A stretch of 64,000 nucleotides of DNA, from NCBI RefSeq assembly GCF_001642795.1, contig NZ_LKEH01000025.1:195189-259188 (forward strand), written 5' to 3'. The first letter of the stretch is position 1; each line of letters starts with the position of its first letter. Source of the stretch: Pseudomonas viridiflava. Its GTDB lineage: Bacteria > Pseudomonadota > Gammaproteobacteria > Pseudomonadales > Pseudomonadaceae. Under the pieces are notes generated by a model. That model searched no databases. It was not told the origin of the DNA and saw nothing but the letters and a program-made list of their open reading frames with translations. This document shows positions 1-9,091 of this stretch, piece after piece. The translations under genes and the position numbers were made by a program.

Positions 1-80
1 GGGAGCGTCACGGGTGGCATGCCCACGCGGAGCGATGGGCACGATCAGTGTTGAGGCGAACTTGTGTATAACGATGAGCG
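1..80 (-). repeat. Intergenic hairpin repeat, copy 1 (window edge)
   Basis: Bases 3-80 match the reverse complement of 15541-15617 at roughly nine bases in ten, with one single-base indel. The shared core includes GGCATGCCCACGCGGAGCG, GGGCACGATCAGTGTTGAG and ACTTGTGTATAAC. It lies just past the ptsO stop codon and may continue beyond the window. It resembles REP/BIME-type gene-end repeats; no transposase is adjacent. Confidence 0.75.
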
Positions 81-104
81 ATCAGCGCCGTGCAGGGAGT
101 TCGT

Positions 105-377
105 TTACTCGCCTTCGTCAAACTTGTTGTTGATCAGCTCGACCAGGCCATCCAGTGCTTCCTGCTCGCCTTCGCCTTCAGTCGACAGATGGATCTCGGT
201 GCCTTTGCCAGCCGCCAGCATCATCACGGCCATGATGCTTTTGCCGTCGACCATGCTCTCAGGCGAGCGGCCAACCCGTATCTGGCAAGGGTGTTTGCCG
301 GCGACGCCTACGAACTTGGCGGCTGCGCGGGCATGCAGGCCCAGTTTGTTGATGATGGTGATTTGACGAGCGGGCAT
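105..377 (-). CDS. ptsO: Phosphocarrier protein NPr (HPr-like, PTS-Ntr)
   Basis: A 90-residue HPr-family protein, the cytoplasmic phosphocarrier that passes phosphate from EI-Ntr (PtsP) to EIIA-Ntr (PtsN). The GLHARAA motif places the phosphorylatable histidine at residue 15. A serine at about residue 47 in VDGKSIM occupies the place of the regulatory serine of classical HPr. Length is typical of the family. It is the last gene of the rpoN-hpf-ptsN-rapZ-ptsO series, 16 bp after rapZ, so co-transcription is likely. The pathway is regulatory (nitrogen, carbon and potassium balance) rather than sugar-transporting, which is known of the family and not visible here. A hairpin repeat follows the stop codon. 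Confidence 0.97.
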   Translation of the reverse strand: MPARQITIINKLGLHARAAAKFVGVAGKHPCQIRVGRSPESMVDGKSIMAVMMLAAGKGTEIHLSTEGEGEQEALDGLVELINNKFDEGE

Positions 378-393
378 CGCAGAGGTGTTCCTT

Positions 394-1251
394 TCAGCTG
401 AGGTCGCGGTGGCGAACCTGAACGTTCTTGAGTAATGGTTGCAGGACCTGACCCAGTCGCTCCGTCAGATAGACAGACCGGTGATGCCCGCCCGTGCAGC
501 CAATGGCAATGGTCACATAGGAACGATTGCTTGCGGCGAAGCGGGGCAGCCATTTGGCGAGATAGGAAGAGATGTCCTGAAACATTTCTTCGACGTCGGG
601 CTGTACCGCCAGATAATCGATGACAGGTTGCTCAAGTCCCGAATGATCACGCAGCTCGGGTTTCCAGTACGGATTGGGCAGGCAGCGCACATCAAAGACC
701 AGGTCCGCATCGACCGGCATGCCGCGCTTGAAGCCGAACGACTCGATCAGAAAGGCAGTGCCTGGCTCCGGCTTGTTCAGCAGGCGCAGCTTGAGCGTAT
801 CGCGCAGCTGGTAGAGATTAAGGTGGGTCGTGTTGATCTTGAGATCGGCCAGATCGATGATCGGCCCGAGCAGCGTACTCTCGTCACGTATTGCCTCGGC
901 CAGCGAACGGTCCGATGTACTCAGCGGATGGCGGCGGCGGGTCTCGGAAAAGCGCTTGAGCAGGGTGGCTTCGTCGGCATCCAGATACAGCACATCGCAC
1001 TGGATATTGCGCCCACGGACCTCATCGAGCATGGCAGGGAAGCGGGTCAGGTGACTGGGCAGGTTGCGGGCATCGATGGAAACCGCCAGCAGCGGTTCGG
1101 CCAGTTCGGTATTGATCAAGGCGCGCTCGGCGAGCTCCGGAAGCAATCCGGCAGGCAGGTTGTCGACGCAGTAGAAGCCGCTGTCTTCCAGTACATCGAG
1201 CGCCGTGCTTTTGCCCGAGCCGGAGCGGCCACTCACGATGATCATGCGCAT
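394..1251 (-). CDS. rapZ: RNase adapter protein RapZ / P-loop nucleotide-binding protein
   Basis: A 285-residue protein with a Walker A motif GRSGSGKS at residues 8-15 and the conserved C-terminal GCTGGHHRS motif near residues 251-259, both typical of the RapZ (YhbJ) family. In E. coli RapZ is an RNA-binding adapter that directs RNase E to the small RNA GlmZ and so tunes glucosamine-6-phosphate synthase. Whether the same sRNA circuit exists in this organism cannot be read from the sequence. It lies between ptsN (2-bp gap upstream) and ptsO (16 bp downstream), as usual in gammaproteobacteria, and is almost certainly translated from the same message. Nothing unusual was seen. Confidence 0.97.
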   Translation of the reverse strand: MRMIIVSGRSGSGKSTALDVLEDSGFYCVDNLPAGLLPELAERALINTELAEPLLAVSIDARNLPSHLTRFPAMLDEVRGRNIQCDVLYLDADEATLLKRFSETRRRHPLSTSDRSLAEAIRDESTLLGPIIDLADLKINTTHLNLYQLRDTLKLRLLNKPEPGTAFLIESFGFKRGMPVDADLVFDVRCLPNPYWKPELRDHSGLEQPVIDYLAVQPDVEEMFQDISSYLAKWLPRFAASNRSYVTIAIGCTGGHHRSVYLTERLGQVLQPLLKNVQVRHRDLS

Positions 1252-1253
1252 GT

Positions 1254-1718
1254 TCAGTTGCCGTTCTGCACGTCTAGCACCACTTGATAGAGCGCTTCAT
1301 TGGTCTTGGCGCTGCGCAGGCGTGTCCGGACATCCTTGGAGTCGAGCATGCTGGCGATCTGGCGCAGCAACTCCAGGTGCTTGTCTGTGGCGGCTTCCGG
1401 GACCAGCAGCACGAACAGCAGGTCGACAGGCGCGCCGTCGATGGCATCGAAGTCCACGGAGTCGTTGAGATGAATGACGGCACTGACAGGCTCGCCACAG
1501 GTGGCAAGACGGCAGTGAGGGATGGCAATGCCATTGCCGAAACCGGTAGATCCCAGTTTTTCACGGGCAACGAGCGCTTTGAATACTGTTTCCCAATCAA
1601 GCCCCGGTACTTCGCGGCCGATCAGTCGGGCAATATGTTCGAGTACGCTTTTCTTGCTGCCGCCCGGCACGTTCACTTCGGAACGGCCGGGGGTCAGGAT
1701 TTCTTCAAGTCGGATCAT
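1254..1718 (-). CDS. ptsN: PTS-Ntr EIIA component
   Basis: A 154-residue EIIA-Ntr protein and terminal phosphate acceptor of the nitrogen PTS. The active-site histidine is His68 in the motif [11 protein letters not shown], and the fold length of about 150 residues is standard. In pseudomonads it modulates sigma-54 promoters, carbon storage and potassium uptake; that is family knowledge. It sits 12 bp downstream of hpf and 2 bp upstream of rapZ, a tight arrangement that implies a polycistronic message from rpoN. No clear Shine-Dalgarno sequence is seen before the ATG, so translational coupling to hpf is plausible. Confidence 0.97.
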   Translation of the reverse strand: MIRLEEILTPGRSEVNVPGGSKKSVLEHIARLIGREVPGLDWETVFKALVAREKLGSTGFGNGIAIPHCRLATCGEPVSAVIHLNDSVDFDAIDGAPVDLLFVLLVPEAATDKHLELLRQIASMLDSKDVRTRLRSAKTNEALYQVVLDVQNGN

Positions 1719-1730
1719 GTGTGGTGAGCG

Positions 1731-2039
1731 TCAGCGAGCGTTTGCACCCTTGAGGATGCTTTGCTGCTTTTCCTTATGCTTGAGCAATTGTCTGTCGAGC
1801 TTGTCAGTGAGCAGGTCGATGGCCGCGTACATGTCGTCATGTTCAGCATTGGCAACTACCTCTCCACCGTGGATATGCAGCGTGGCTTCGATCTTCTGTT
1901 TCAGCTTCTCGACCGCCATCGTGACCTGCACGTTTGTAATCTTGTCAAAATGCCCTTCGAGTTTCTTGAGCTTGAGCTCAACGTATTCACGAAGTGGCTT
2001 GGTCACTTCCAGTTGGTGTCCACTGATGTTGACTTGCAT
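1731..2039 (-). CDS. hpf: Ribosome hibernation promoting factor (short HPF)
   Basis: I chose the ATG at 2039, giving 102 residues that begin MQVNISGHQLEVT. A good Shine-Dalgarno GGAGAA lies just upstream, and the longer frame upstream encodes no conserved sequence. The protein has the beta-alpha fold typical of the short HPF/YfiA family and lacks the long C-terminal dimerisation domain. It binds the 30S decoding region and promotes inactive 100S ribosomes in stationary phase. It is encoded 74 bp downstream of rpoN, with stem-forming sequence in the gap, and 12 bp upstream of ptsN. Association with rpoN is a long-known arrangement; the gene was formerly described as a sigma-54 modulation protein. 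Confidence 0.96.
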   Translation of the reverse strand: MQVNISGHQLEVTKPLREYVELKLKKLEGHFDKITNVQVTMAVEKLKQKIEATLHIHGGEVVANAEHDDMYAAIDLLTDKLDRQLLKHKEKQQSILKGANAR

Positions 2040-2054
2040 ACAGCTTCTCCTTTG

Positions 2055-2092
2055 CCAGTGCATAAAGAGGCAGGCGTGGTGCCTGCCACTGG
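2055..2092 (-). other. Nested inverted repeats in the rpoN-hpf spacer
   Basis: An inner perfect stem GGCAGGC / GCCTGCC (2069-2075 with 2081-2087, five-base loop) sits inside an outer pair CCAGTG / CACTGG (2055-2060 with 2087-2092). Base 2087 is claimed by both, so the two pairings compete at one position. There is no T tract, so a simple terminator is unlikely. The structure lies in the mRNA just before the hpf ribosome-binding site. Confidence 0.6.
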
Positions 2093-2113
2093 AACGCTGT
2101 GGCTCGGCCTGCA

Positions 2114-3607
2114 TCACATCAGTCGCTTGCGCTCGCTGGAGGGTGCAATCCCAAGAGATTCGCGGTATTTGGCAACTGTGCGACGGGCTACTTGAATGCC
2201 TTGTGCCTCCAGTAAACCAGCGATCTTGCTATCACTCAACGGCTTTTTCTGATTTTCCGCCGCGACCAGTTTTTTGATGATCGCGCGAATTGCCGTGGAC
2301 GAGCACTCGCCGCCTTCCGAGGTGCTGACATGGCTGGAGAAGAAGTATTTCAGCTCGTAAATGCCGCGTGGCGTGTGCATGAACTTCTGCGTGGTCACGC
2401 GGGAAATCGTTGATTCATGCATGCCCACCGCTTCGGCGATATCGTGCAGTACCAGCGGCTTCATGGCTTCATCGCCATACTCCAGAAAGCCGCGCTGGTG
2501 CTCGACGATCTGAGTGGCAACCTTCATCAGCGTCTCGTTGCGGCTCTGCAGGCTCTTGATGAACCAGCGGGCTTCCTGCAACTGATTGCGCATGAAGGTG
2601 TTGTCGGCGCTGGTGTCTGCGCGGCGCACGAAGCCTGCATATTGAGGATTGACTCGCAGGCGCGGCACTGACTCCTGGTTCAGCTCGACGAGCCAGCGTT
2701 CGTTGTCCTTGCGCACGATGACGTCGGGAATGACGTACTCGGCTTCGGTGGACTCGATCTGCGAGCCTGGGCGCGGATTCAGACTCTGCACCAGTTCGAT
2801 GACCTGACGAAGTTCGTCTTCCTTGATCTTCATGCGGCGCATGAGCTGGGCGTAGTCACGGCTGCCCAGCAGGTCGATATAATCTGTGACCAGACGCTGC
2901 GCTTCGCTCAGCCAGGGCGTTTTTGCCGGCAGCTGGCGCAGTTGCAGCAGCAGGCATTCGCTCAGGGTGCGAGCGCCGATGCCGGCCGGTTCGAATTGCT
3001 GTATGCGGTGCAGAACGGCTTCGATCTCATCGAGTTCGATATCCAGCTCGGGATCGAAGGATTCGAGAATCTCTTCAAGGGTCTCGTCGAGATAACCCTG
3101 ATTGTTGATGCAGTCGATCAGCGTGACGGCGACCAGGCGGTCCTTGTCGGACATCGGAGCGACGTTGAGCTGCCAGAGCAGATGGCTTTGCAGGCTTTCG
3201 CCAACAGATGTGCGGGTGGTGAAATCCCATTCATCATCGTCATTGCTGGGCAGGCTGCTGGCGCTGGTTTGGTAGATGTCTTCCCAGGCGGTATCGACGG
3301 GCAGCTCGTTGGGAATGCGCTCGTTCCATTCACCTTCTTCGAGGTTGTCTACGGTAGGTGCAGATTCCTGATAGGTCGGTTCCTGAACATCGGGGTTGGG
3401 CTTTTGTTCGATGTTGTCCGCCATCGGGTCGGAGTTATCGAAGTCGTCGCCTTCCTCCTGGCGTTCCAGCATCGGGTTCGATTCCAGCGCCTCCTGAATC
3501 TCCTGCTGGAGGTCCAGTGTGGATAGCTGAAGTAAGCGGATTGCCTGTTGCAGCTGCGGTGTCATCGTCAGCTGCTGGCCCATTCTCAAGACTAGCGATG
3601 GTTTCAT
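2114..3607 (-). CDS. rpoN: RNA polymerase sigma-54 factor
   Basis: The start is the ATG at 3607 (497 residues, [13 protein letters not shown]), which matches the conserved N-terminus of the family; the 14 codons in frame upstream are not conserved. Region I is glutamine- and leucine-rich (about residues 1-50), followed by an acidic region (about 55-120), the core-binding domain, and a C-terminal DNA-binding domain. The RpoN box [10 protein letters not shown] lies at about residues 474-483. Sigma-54 directs transcription from -24/-12 promoters and needs enhancer-binding ATPases. In P. syringae it is known to control nitrogen use, flagella and type III secretion. It heads hpf-ptsN-rapZ-ptsO and lies 195 bp downstream of lptB. 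A TATAAT box is present at 3688-3683. Confidence 0.98.
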   Translation of the reverse strand: MKPSLVLRMGQQLTMTPQLQQAIRLLQLSTLDLQQEIQEALESNPMLERQEEGDDFDNSDPMADNIEQKPNPDVQEPTYQESAPTVDNLEEGEWNERIPNELPVDTAWEDIYQTSASSLPSNDDDEWDFTTRTSVGESLQSHLLWQLNVAPMSDKDRLVAVTLIDCINNQGYLDETLEEILESFDPELDIELDEIEAVLHRIQQFEPAGIGARTLSECLLLQLRQLPAKTPWLSEAQRLVTDYIDLLGSRDYAQLMRRMKIKEDELRQVIELVQSLNPRPGSQIESTEAEYVIPDVIVRKDNERWLVELNQESVPRLRVNPQYAGFVRRADTSADNTFMRNQLQEARWFIKSLQSRNETLMKVATQIVEHQRGFLEYGDEAMKPLVLHDIAEAVGMHESTISRVTTQKFMHTPRGIYELKYFFSSHVSTSEGGECSSTAIRAIIKKLVAAENQKKPLSDSKIAGLLEAQGIQVARRTVAKYRESLGIAPSSERKRLM

Positions 3608-3682
3608 GGCAGGGGCTAAACACCTTATTCGCCGGCGCTCTCGCGCCATCCACTACAGGCGCCGAAACGCCAACTTAAGCAG

Positions 3683-3688
3683 ATTATA
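3683..3688 (-). promoter_or_regulatory. Candidate -10 box of the rpoN promoter
   Basis: On the minus strand a perfect TATAAT lies about 76 bp before the rpoN ATG, in the 195-bp gap after lptB. The hexamer 17 bp upstream is not a good -35 match, so the assignment rests on the -10 box and position only. Confidence 0.5.
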
Positions 3689-3742
3689 TGCCTGAAAGCA
3701 GGGCGTTTGCCTAGAGCGTTACTAGAAATAATACGTTGTCAA

Positions 3743-3790
3743 CAAGCCGCACCGGTATTGGAGGCCTGGATAGGCCGGATGCGGCTTTTT
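3743..3790 (-). terminator. Compound hairpin downstream of lptB
   Basis: AAGCCGCACCGG (3743 onward) pairs with CCGGATGCGGCTT (ending near 3788), with one bulged base. It encloses a second perfect hairpin GGCCT-GGAT-AGGCC. A T run follows on the plus strand only, and the minus-strand side continues TTGTTGAC. It therefore looks like a weak or imperfect terminator for the lpt genes, or an RNA-stabilising 3' structure. Confidence 0.5.
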
Positions 3791-3802
3791 CGAATGCGGC
3801 TT

Positions 3803-4528
3803 TTACAGGCGGAATTCGTGACCCAGATAGACTTCTTTAACCAGTTGGTTGGCCAGAATGGTTTGCGAGTCGCCCTCTGCGATCAATTGCCCGTCGTTGA
3901 CGATATAGGCTGTTTCACAGATATCCAGCGTCTCGCGAACGTTGTGGTCAGTGATCAGCACGCCAATGCCCTTGGCCTTGAGGTGGTGAATGATCTGCTT
4001 GATGTCGCCTACCGAAATAGGGTCCACGCCCGCGAAGGGTTCGTCCAGAAGGATGAACTTTGGGGCTGTCGCCAGTGCACGTGCAATCTCGACGCGGCGA
4101 CGTTCGCCACCCGAGAGGCTCATGCCGAGGTTGTCGCGAATGTGCGTGATGTGGAACTCCTGCAGGAGGCTTTCCAGTTCCTTGCGCCGCGCAGCGGCAT
4201 CGAGTTCCTTGCGGGTCTCGAGGATCGCCATGATGTTGTCGGACACCGACAGCTTGCGGAAGATCGAGGCTTCCTGCGGCAGGTAGCCGATACCTGCACG
4301 GGCGCGGCCGTGCATGGGCTGATGGCTGACGTCCAGATCATCGATCAGCACGCGGCCCTGATCGGCCTGTACCAGCCCGACAATCATGTAGAAGCAGGTG
4401 GTCTTGCCGGCGCCGTTGGGGCCCAGCAGACCGACAATCTGGCCGCTGTCGATGGAAATGCTCACATCGCGCACGACCTGACGGCTTTTGTAGCTTTTAG
4501 CCAGATGCTGGGCTTTAAGCGTCGCCAT
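3803..4528 (-). CDS. lptB: LPS export ABC transporter ATP-binding protein LptB
   Basis: A 241-residue ABC ATPase with Walker A GPNGAGKT at residues 36-43, signature LSGGE at 138-142 and Walker B FILLDEP at 158-164, followed by an H-loop in ITDHN. LptB energises extraction of LPS from the inner membrane with LptF and LptG (encoded elsewhere) and passes it to the LptC-LptA bridge. The start codon overlaps the lptA stop by one base (TAATG), so the pair is translationally coupled. The close neighbours lptA, lptC and kdsC fix the assignment against other ATPases. A complex hairpin follows the stop codon. Confidence 0.98.
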   Translation of the reverse strand: MATLKAQHLAKSYKSRQVVRDVSISIDSGQIVGLLGPNGAGKTTCFYMIVGLVQADQGRVLIDDLDVSHQPMHGRARAGIGYLPQEASIFRKLSVSDNIMAILETRKELDAAARRKELESLLQEFHITHIRDNLGMSLSGGERRRVEIARALATAPKFILLDEPFAGVDPISVGDIKQIIHHLKAKGIGVLITDHNVRETLDICETAYIVNDGQLIAEGDSQTILANQLVKEVYLGHEFRL

Positions 4529-5076
4529 TACTGGGCCTTCTGCGGTTGATCGGTTTTCTTTTTAGGCTGAATGACCATGTCGATCCGTGGACGTGGCGTG
4601 GTCACTTTCGCGCCACCATTGGCACGGCCCGCACTGACGACCTGCCTGACCGTGTCATAGACGATCTTCTCGCCTTCGGACGTGTTGCCGTCGTTGACGA
4701 CCTTGGCCTTGTCGATCAGGACTATACGGTCCTGAGCGGCGTAATACTGAATGGTGACGGCATATGCCTGCACGATCGGCTTGTCCACCGACGGCTTCTG
4801 CTCGTAGTAGGCCAGGTTGCCGACAGACGTGAAGATATCCACTTCGCCCTGAGCGTTGCGTGTGATGGTCACGGTGTTGCCTGTGATCTTCATCGAACCC
4901 TGCGTGATGATGACGTTGCCCTTGTAGGTGGCCACGCCTTTCTTGTCATCAAGCTGCGCATCGTCGGACTGGATGTGGATTGGCTGATCACGGTCGGTTG
5001 GCAGGGACCAGGCGCTCGCGCTTCCCAGTGCTGCGCCCAGGCCGAGCAAAAAAGGAAGAGTTTTAACGAGCCTCAT
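4528..5076 (-). CDS. lptA: Periplasmic LPS-binding protein LptA
   Basis: A 182-residue protein with an N-terminal signal peptide (about residues 1-22, hydrophobic [14 protein letters not shown]), followed by an OstA/LptA beta-jellyroll domain that oligomerises and carries LPS across the periplasm. The C-terminus is rich in lysine, proline and glutamine. It overlaps lptC by 14 bp at its start and lptB by one base at its end, so all three are made from one message. It acts between the LptC periplasmic domain and LptD of the outer membrane; lptD is not in this window. Confidence 0.97.
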   Translation of the reverse strand: MRLVKTLPFLLGLGAALGSASAWSLPTDRDQPIHIQSDDAQLDDKKGVATYKGNVIITQGSMKITGNTVTITRNAQGEVDIFTSVGNLAYYEQKPSVDKPIVQAYAVTIQYYAAQDRIVLIDKAKVVNDGNTSEGEKIVYDTVRQVVSAGRANGGAKVTTPRPRIDMVIQPKKKTDQPQKAQ

Positions 5077-5635
5077 ACTGTCCTCTGACGTTGGACAGCA
5101 GGTCCATCCTGCTGTCTTTCAAATATGCTTTCATTCCCTTGGCCGTAGTGACACCGCCCGCGGCGTCGATTCTAACGTCTTGGTCGGTCTGCGCATATTG
5201 CTTCTGTGGGAATACGGTCATGCGACTACTGGTGATGATAGTCGTACGTTGTTTTTCGTCAGTGCGCGCAACGCGAACCGAGTCGATCAATTCTACCTGT
5301 TCGCCTCCCGGGGAGACCTCGCCCTGTTTGCTCTGCACATGCCAGGGGAACTCGGTGCCGCGGTACATCTGCAGGTCGGGGGTGGTCAGTAGGGTCACGT
5401 CAGTGGCCTTGATGTGCTCGACCTTGTCAGCCGTCATTTCGTACTGAAGGCCACCGTCGGGCAGGTACTGATGGGTGTGCGTATTGACCGCATAGTAGTC
5501 AATGACGTTCTCGTCGACCGAGCTCACCGGCTGGTCCATGAAGCTTTCCGGGTTGATGTTCCAGTAGCCTACGGCACCGAACAGCAGTACCAGCACCCCG
5601 AAAAACACCAGCTTTCGAATTTTCTTGCTGAACAT
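5063..5635 (-). CDS. lptC: LPS export protein LptC
   Basis: A 190-residue bitopic inner membrane protein. A single transmembrane helix (about residues 7-24) is followed by a periplasmic beta-jellyroll domain with LptC-type sequence. It anchors the LptB2FG transporter to the LptA bridge. The gene is 9 bp downstream of kdsC and overlaps lptA. Sequence conservation in this family is low, so the call rests on topology, length and position between kdsC and lptA, which is the standard arrangement. Confidence 0.96.
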   Translation of the reverse strand: MFSKKIRKLVFFGVLVLLFGAVGYWNINPESFMDQPVSSVDENVIDYYAVNTHTHQYLPDGGLQYEMTADKVEHIKATDVTLLTTPDLQMYRGTEFPWHVQSKQGEVSPGGEQVELIDSVRVARTDEKQRTTIITSSRMTVFPQKQYAQTDQDVRIDAAGGVTTAKGMKAYLKDSRMDLLSNVRGQYEAR

Positions 5636-5644
5636 AAATGGCTT

Positions 5645-6184
5645 CTATAGATAGGCGGAGTGGGCCGCTTCAAGGTTGCCCTGCGCGCTCAGGATCAGTT
5701 CGCAGAATTCGCGTGCAGCACCTTCGCCACCGCGCGCCTGCGTAACGCCATGAGCGTGTTGGCGGACAAAGCCGGCCGCATTGGCAACCGCCATGCCCAG
5801 ACCGACGCGTCGTATGACCGGCAAGTCTGGCAGATCATCGCCCAGATAGGCGACCTGTTCGTAACTCAGGTTCAATTCGGCCAGCAGTTGGTCCAGCACT
5901 ACCAGCTTGTCTTCACGACCCTGATAAAGGTGTTCGATGCCGAGGTTTTTTGCCCTGCGCTCGACCACAGGTGTCTTTCTGCCGCTGATAATGGCAGTTG
6001 TCACTCCGGAGGCTATCAGCATTTTGATGCCTTGGCCGTCGAGTGTGTTGAATGTCTTGAATTCGCTGCCGTCTTCCAGGAAGTACAGCCGGCCATCGGT
6101 CAGTACGCCATCGACGTCGAAAATCGCCAGTTTGATGGCTTTGCCGCGTTGCATCAGTTCGCTGTTCGCTGCCTGAGTCTGCAT
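5645..6184 (-). CDS. kdsC: 3-deoxy-D-manno-octulosonate 8-phosphate phosphatase
   Basis: A 179-residue HAD-superfamily phosphatase of the tetrameric KdsC type. The nucleophile motif FDVDGVLTDG gives Asp23 and Asp25, and the later GDDLPDLP motif supplies the magnesium-binding acids. There is no cap domain, as expected for this class. It hydrolyses Kdo-8-phosphate to Kdo for the LPS inner core. The ATG at 6184 directly abuts the kdsD stop and has a GGGAG Shine-Dalgarno inside kdsD. An internal Met at residue 11 is a weaker alternative. Confidence 0.97.
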   Translation of the reverse strand: MQTQAANSELMQRGKAIKLAIFDVDGVLTDGRLYFLEDGSEFKTFNTLDGQGIKMLIASGVTTAIISGRKTPVVERRAKNLGIEHLYQGREDKLVVLDQLLAELNLSYEQVAYLGDDLPDLPVIRRVGLGMAVANAAGFVRQHAHGVTQARGGEGAAREFCELILSAQGNLEAAHSAYL

Positions 6185-7159
6185 TTACATCACTCCCGCG
6201 CGCAGTAGATCCTGCAGGTTGAACGCACCCGTCGGTCGGTCGTTCGCATCAACTACGATCAGCGCGCCAATCTTGTAGTCTTCCATGATTTTCAGGGCTT
6301 CGGCGGCCAGCATGTCTGCATGGGCTGTCTTGCCATGAACTGTCATGACCTCATCGATGGTCGTTTCACGGATGTCGACCGGGCGATCCAGTGTGCGACG
6401 CAGATCGCCGTCGGTGAATATTCCGGCCAGCGTGCCATCGGCTTCCAGAATTACAGTCATGCCCAGGCCCTTGCGCGTCATTTCCAGCAACGCATCACGC
6501 AGCAGCGTGCCGCGTTGAACCACGGGCAGGGCATCGCCGGAATGCATGACGTGTTCGACCTTGAGCAGCAGGCGTCGTCCCAGCGCACCTCCCGGATGGG
6601 AGAAGGCAAAGTCTTCGGCTGTGAAGCCGCGGGCTTCAAGCAGCGCAACGGCCAGCGCATCACCCATCACCAGCGTAGCGGTAGTCGATGAGGTTGGCGC
6701 CAGATTCAACGGGCAGGCTTCGTGTTCGACCTGCACGTTCAGATTGACGTCTGCGGCCTTGGCCAGGGTCGACTCGGGGTTGCCGGTCAGGCTGATCATC
6801 CTGATGCCCAGTCGTTTGATCAGAGGCAGCAGGGTGACGATCTCGTTGGTAGTGCCCGAGTTGGACAGCGCAAGGATGATGTCGTCACGGGTGATCATGC
6901 CCATGTCGCCATGGCTCGCTTCGGCCGGATGAACGAAAAAGGACGTGGTGCCGGTGCTCGCCAGCGTCGCGGCGATCTTGTTGCCGATGTGTCCGGACTT
7001 GCCCATTCCGACCACGACGACACGTCCCTTGCTGGCCAGGATCATCTCGCACGCACGCACGAAATCGGCATCAAGACGGCCCAGCAAGCCTTCTACGGCT
7101 TCGATCTCGAGGCGGATGGTGCGCTGCGCGGATTGAATCAGGTCACTGGATTGGTTCAT
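6185..7159 (-). CDS. kdsD: D-arabinose 5-phosphate isomerase
   Basis: A 324-residue protein with an N-terminal SIS sugar-isomerase domain (about residues 30-180, motifs GMGKSGHIG and SNSGTTNE) and two C-terminal CBS domains (about 205-320). It interconverts ribulose 5-phosphate and arabinose 5-phosphate, the first step toward Kdo. It is the first gene of the minus-strand envelope block and directly abuts kdsC. It is divergent from mlaF across a 325-bp spacer. No strong Shine-Dalgarno is visible before the ATG. Confidence 0.97.
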   Translation of the reverse strand: MNQSSDLIQSAQRTIRLEIEAVEGLLGRLDADFVRACEMILASKGRVVVVGMGKSGHIGNKIAATLASTGTTSFFVHPAEASHGDMGMITRDDIILALSNSGTTNEIVTLLPLIKRLGIRMISLTGNPESTLAKAADVNLNVQVEHEACPLNLAPTSSTTATLVMGDALAVALLEARGFTAEDFAFSHPGGALGRRLLLKVEHVMHSGDALPVVQRGTLLRDALLEMTRKGLGMTVILEADGTLAGIFTDGDLRRTLDRPVDIRETTIDEVMTVHGKTAHADMLAAEALKIMEDYKIGALIVVDANDRPTGAFNLQDLLRAGVM

Positions 7160-7368
7160 AACTTGAAATGGTCGGCCTGCTGAAAGGCGGCGATTATAGC
7201 GGTAATGTACGATTCCCTCACGTCTGATCGTCGTTGTGTTTTTTATAAACGAATTTCCTACGCTTTGGAGGGTCTGTAGCTGGGCGGTGCAGGTTGCACT
7301 GCAAACGGCGCTGCTGATGGGGCGCTTAATGGTTATCCGGTGAATATCTGAACCTACTGGTTCTCTTC

Positions 7369-7398
7369 TTGGGTGGCGTGTCGCTGCGATGGTATAGT
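7369..7398 (+). promoter_or_regulatory. Candidate sigma-70 promoter of the mla operon
   Basis: TTGGGT (7369-7374) and TATAGT (7393-7398) are separated by 18 bp and lie about 85 bp before mlaF. This is the best promoter-like sequence in the kdsD-mlaF divergent spacer (7160-7484). I see no gene or other clear element in the rest of that spacer. Confidence 0.5.
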
Positions 7399-7484
7399 CC
7401 GCCGCTCGTTCGGCCCGCCTGGACGGCTTGTCTCCCTTTGGGGGTTGGCGGCTGAGGAGGGAGGCTGTATCGCAAGGAGTTTAG

Positions 7485-8294
7485 ATGAGTCCTGATAACG
7501 CTTACGCGGTCGAGTTGAAAGGGGTTTCCTTCAAACGCGGCACGCGCAGCATTTTCAATAATGTCGATATTCGTATTCCTCGGGGCAAAGTCACCGGGAT
7601 CATGGGGCCTTCCGGCTGCGGCAAGACTACATTGCTGCGCCTGATGGGCGCACAACTGCGTCCAAGCGAAGGTCAGGTGTGGGTCAACGGCCAGAACCTG
7701 CCGGATCTGTCGCGCAGTGACCTGTTCGACGCGCGCAAGCAGATGGGCGTGCTGTTTCAGAGCGGCGCGCTGTTCACCGATCTGGACGTGTTCGAAAACG
7801 TGGCATTCCCGCTGCGTGTTCACACCGAACTGCCGGAAGAGATGATCCGCGATATCGTGCTGCTCAAGCTGCAGGCCGTCGGGCTGCGCGGGGCGGTCGA
7901 ACTGATGCCTGACGAGCTGTCAGGCGGCATGAAGCGCCGTGTTGCGCTGGCGCGTGCCATTGCCCTTGATCCACAGATTCTCATGTACGACGAACCCTTT
8001 GTCGGGCAGGACCCCATTGCAATGGGCGTTCTGGTGCGTCTGATCAGGCTGCTCAACGATGCACTGGGCATTACCAGCATCGTTGTGTCCCATGACCTGA
8101 GCGAAACCGCGAGCATTGCCGATTATCTGTACGTCGTCGGTGACGGACAGGTGCTGGGGCAGGGCACGCCGCAGGAACTGATGTCCTCGGACAATCCGCG
8201 TATTCGTCAATTCATGACCGGCGAACCAGACGGCCCTGTGCCATTTCATTATCCTGCGCCGGATTTCCGCGAAGACCTGTTGGGGAAGCGCTGA
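7485..8294 (+). CDS. mlaF: Phospholipid ABC transporter ATP-binding protein MlaF
   Basis: A 269-residue ABC ATPase with Walker A GPSGCGKT at residues 41-48, signature LSGGM at 145-149 and Walker B ILMYDEP ending at Asp169-Glu170. It powers the MlaFEDB complex, which moves phospholipids between the inner membrane and the MlaC carrier to keep outer membrane asymmetry. In pseudomonads the same genes are called ttg2 (toluene tolerance). An AAGGAG Shine-Dalgarno precedes the ATG. The last base of its TGA is the first base of the mlaE ATG. Confidence 0.97.
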   Translation: MSPDNAYAVELKGVSFKRGTRSIFNNVDIRIPRGKVTGIMGPSGCGKTTLLRLMGAQLRPSEGQVWVNGQNLPDLSRSDLFDARKQMGVLFQSGALFTDLDVFENVAFPLRVHTELPEEMIRDIVLLKLQAVGLRGAVELMPDELSGGMKRRVALARAIALDPQILMYDEPFVGQDPIAMGVLVRLIRLLNDALGITSIVVSHDLSETASIADYLYVVGDGQVLGQGTPQELMSSDNPRIRQFMTGEPDGPVPFHYPAPDFREDLLGKR

Positions 8295-9091
8295 TGCGCA
8301 AAAAGTCATTGATGGACCGTATCCGCCTGCTTGGGCGTGCGGCCATAGATATCGTTACCGTGCTGGGCCGTTCGGGAATATTTCTCGGCAATGCCCTGCT
8401 GGGGCGCGGCGGGACCGGCAGCAGTTTTCAATTGCTGGTCAAGCAGCTGTATTCGGTCGGCGTCATGTCGCTGGTTATTATTGTCGTCTCCGGTGCATTC
8501 ATTGGCATGGTGCTGGCGCTTCAGGGTTTCAGCATCCTGACCAAGTACGGTTCCGAGCAGGCGGTCGGGCAGATGGTTGCGTTGACGCTGTTGCGTGAAC
8601 TGGGGCCGGTCGTGACCGCTCTACTGTTCGCTGGCCGTGCGGGTTCCGCACTGACCGCCGAGATCGGCAACATGAAGTCTACGGAGCAGTTGTCGAGCCT
8701 GGAGATGATCGGTGTCGATCCGCTCAAGTACATCGTTGCGCCGCGTCTGTGGGCAGGTTTCATTTCGTTGCCGATTCTGGCGATGATTTTCAGCGTGGTC
8801 GGCATCTGGGGTGGATCCTGGGTAGCGATCGACTGGCTGGGCGTCTATCAGGGCTCCTTCTGGTCGAACATGCAGAACAGCGTTTCCTTCACGAACGATG
8901 TGCTCAATGGGGTCATCAAAAGCGTCGTATTTGCTTTTGTGGTGACATGGATTGCCGTTTTCCAGGGTTATGACTGCGATCCCACTTCCGAGGGGATCAG
9001 CCGTGCGACGACCAAGACCGTGGTGTATGCCTCGCTTGCAGTGTTGGGCCTGGACTTTATTTTGACCGCCTTGATGTTTGGAGATTTCTGA
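8294..9091 (+). CDS. mlaE: Phospholipid ABC transporter permease MlaE
   Basis: A 265-residue integral membrane permease of the MlaE/YrbE family with about five or six hydrophobic segments. The conserved central stretch includes [18 protein letters not shown]. It forms the transmembrane core of the MlaFEDB lipid transporter. The gene overlaps mlaF and mlaD by one base at each end (TGATG junctions), indicating strict translational coupling. Its length matches homologues. Confidence 0.97.
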   Translation: MRKKSLMDRIRLLGRAAIDIVTVLGRSGIFLGNALLGRGGTGSSFQLLVKQLYSVGVMSLVIIVVSGAFIGMVLALQGFSILTKYGSEQAVGQMVALTLLRELGPVVTALLFAGRAGSALTAEIGNMKSTEQLSSLEMIGVDPLKYIVAPRLWAGFISLPILAMIFSVVGIWGGSWVAIDWLGVYQGSFWSNMQNSVSFTNDVLNGVIKSVVFAFVVTWIAVFQGYDCDPTSEGISRATTKTVVYASLAVLGLDFILTALMFGDF

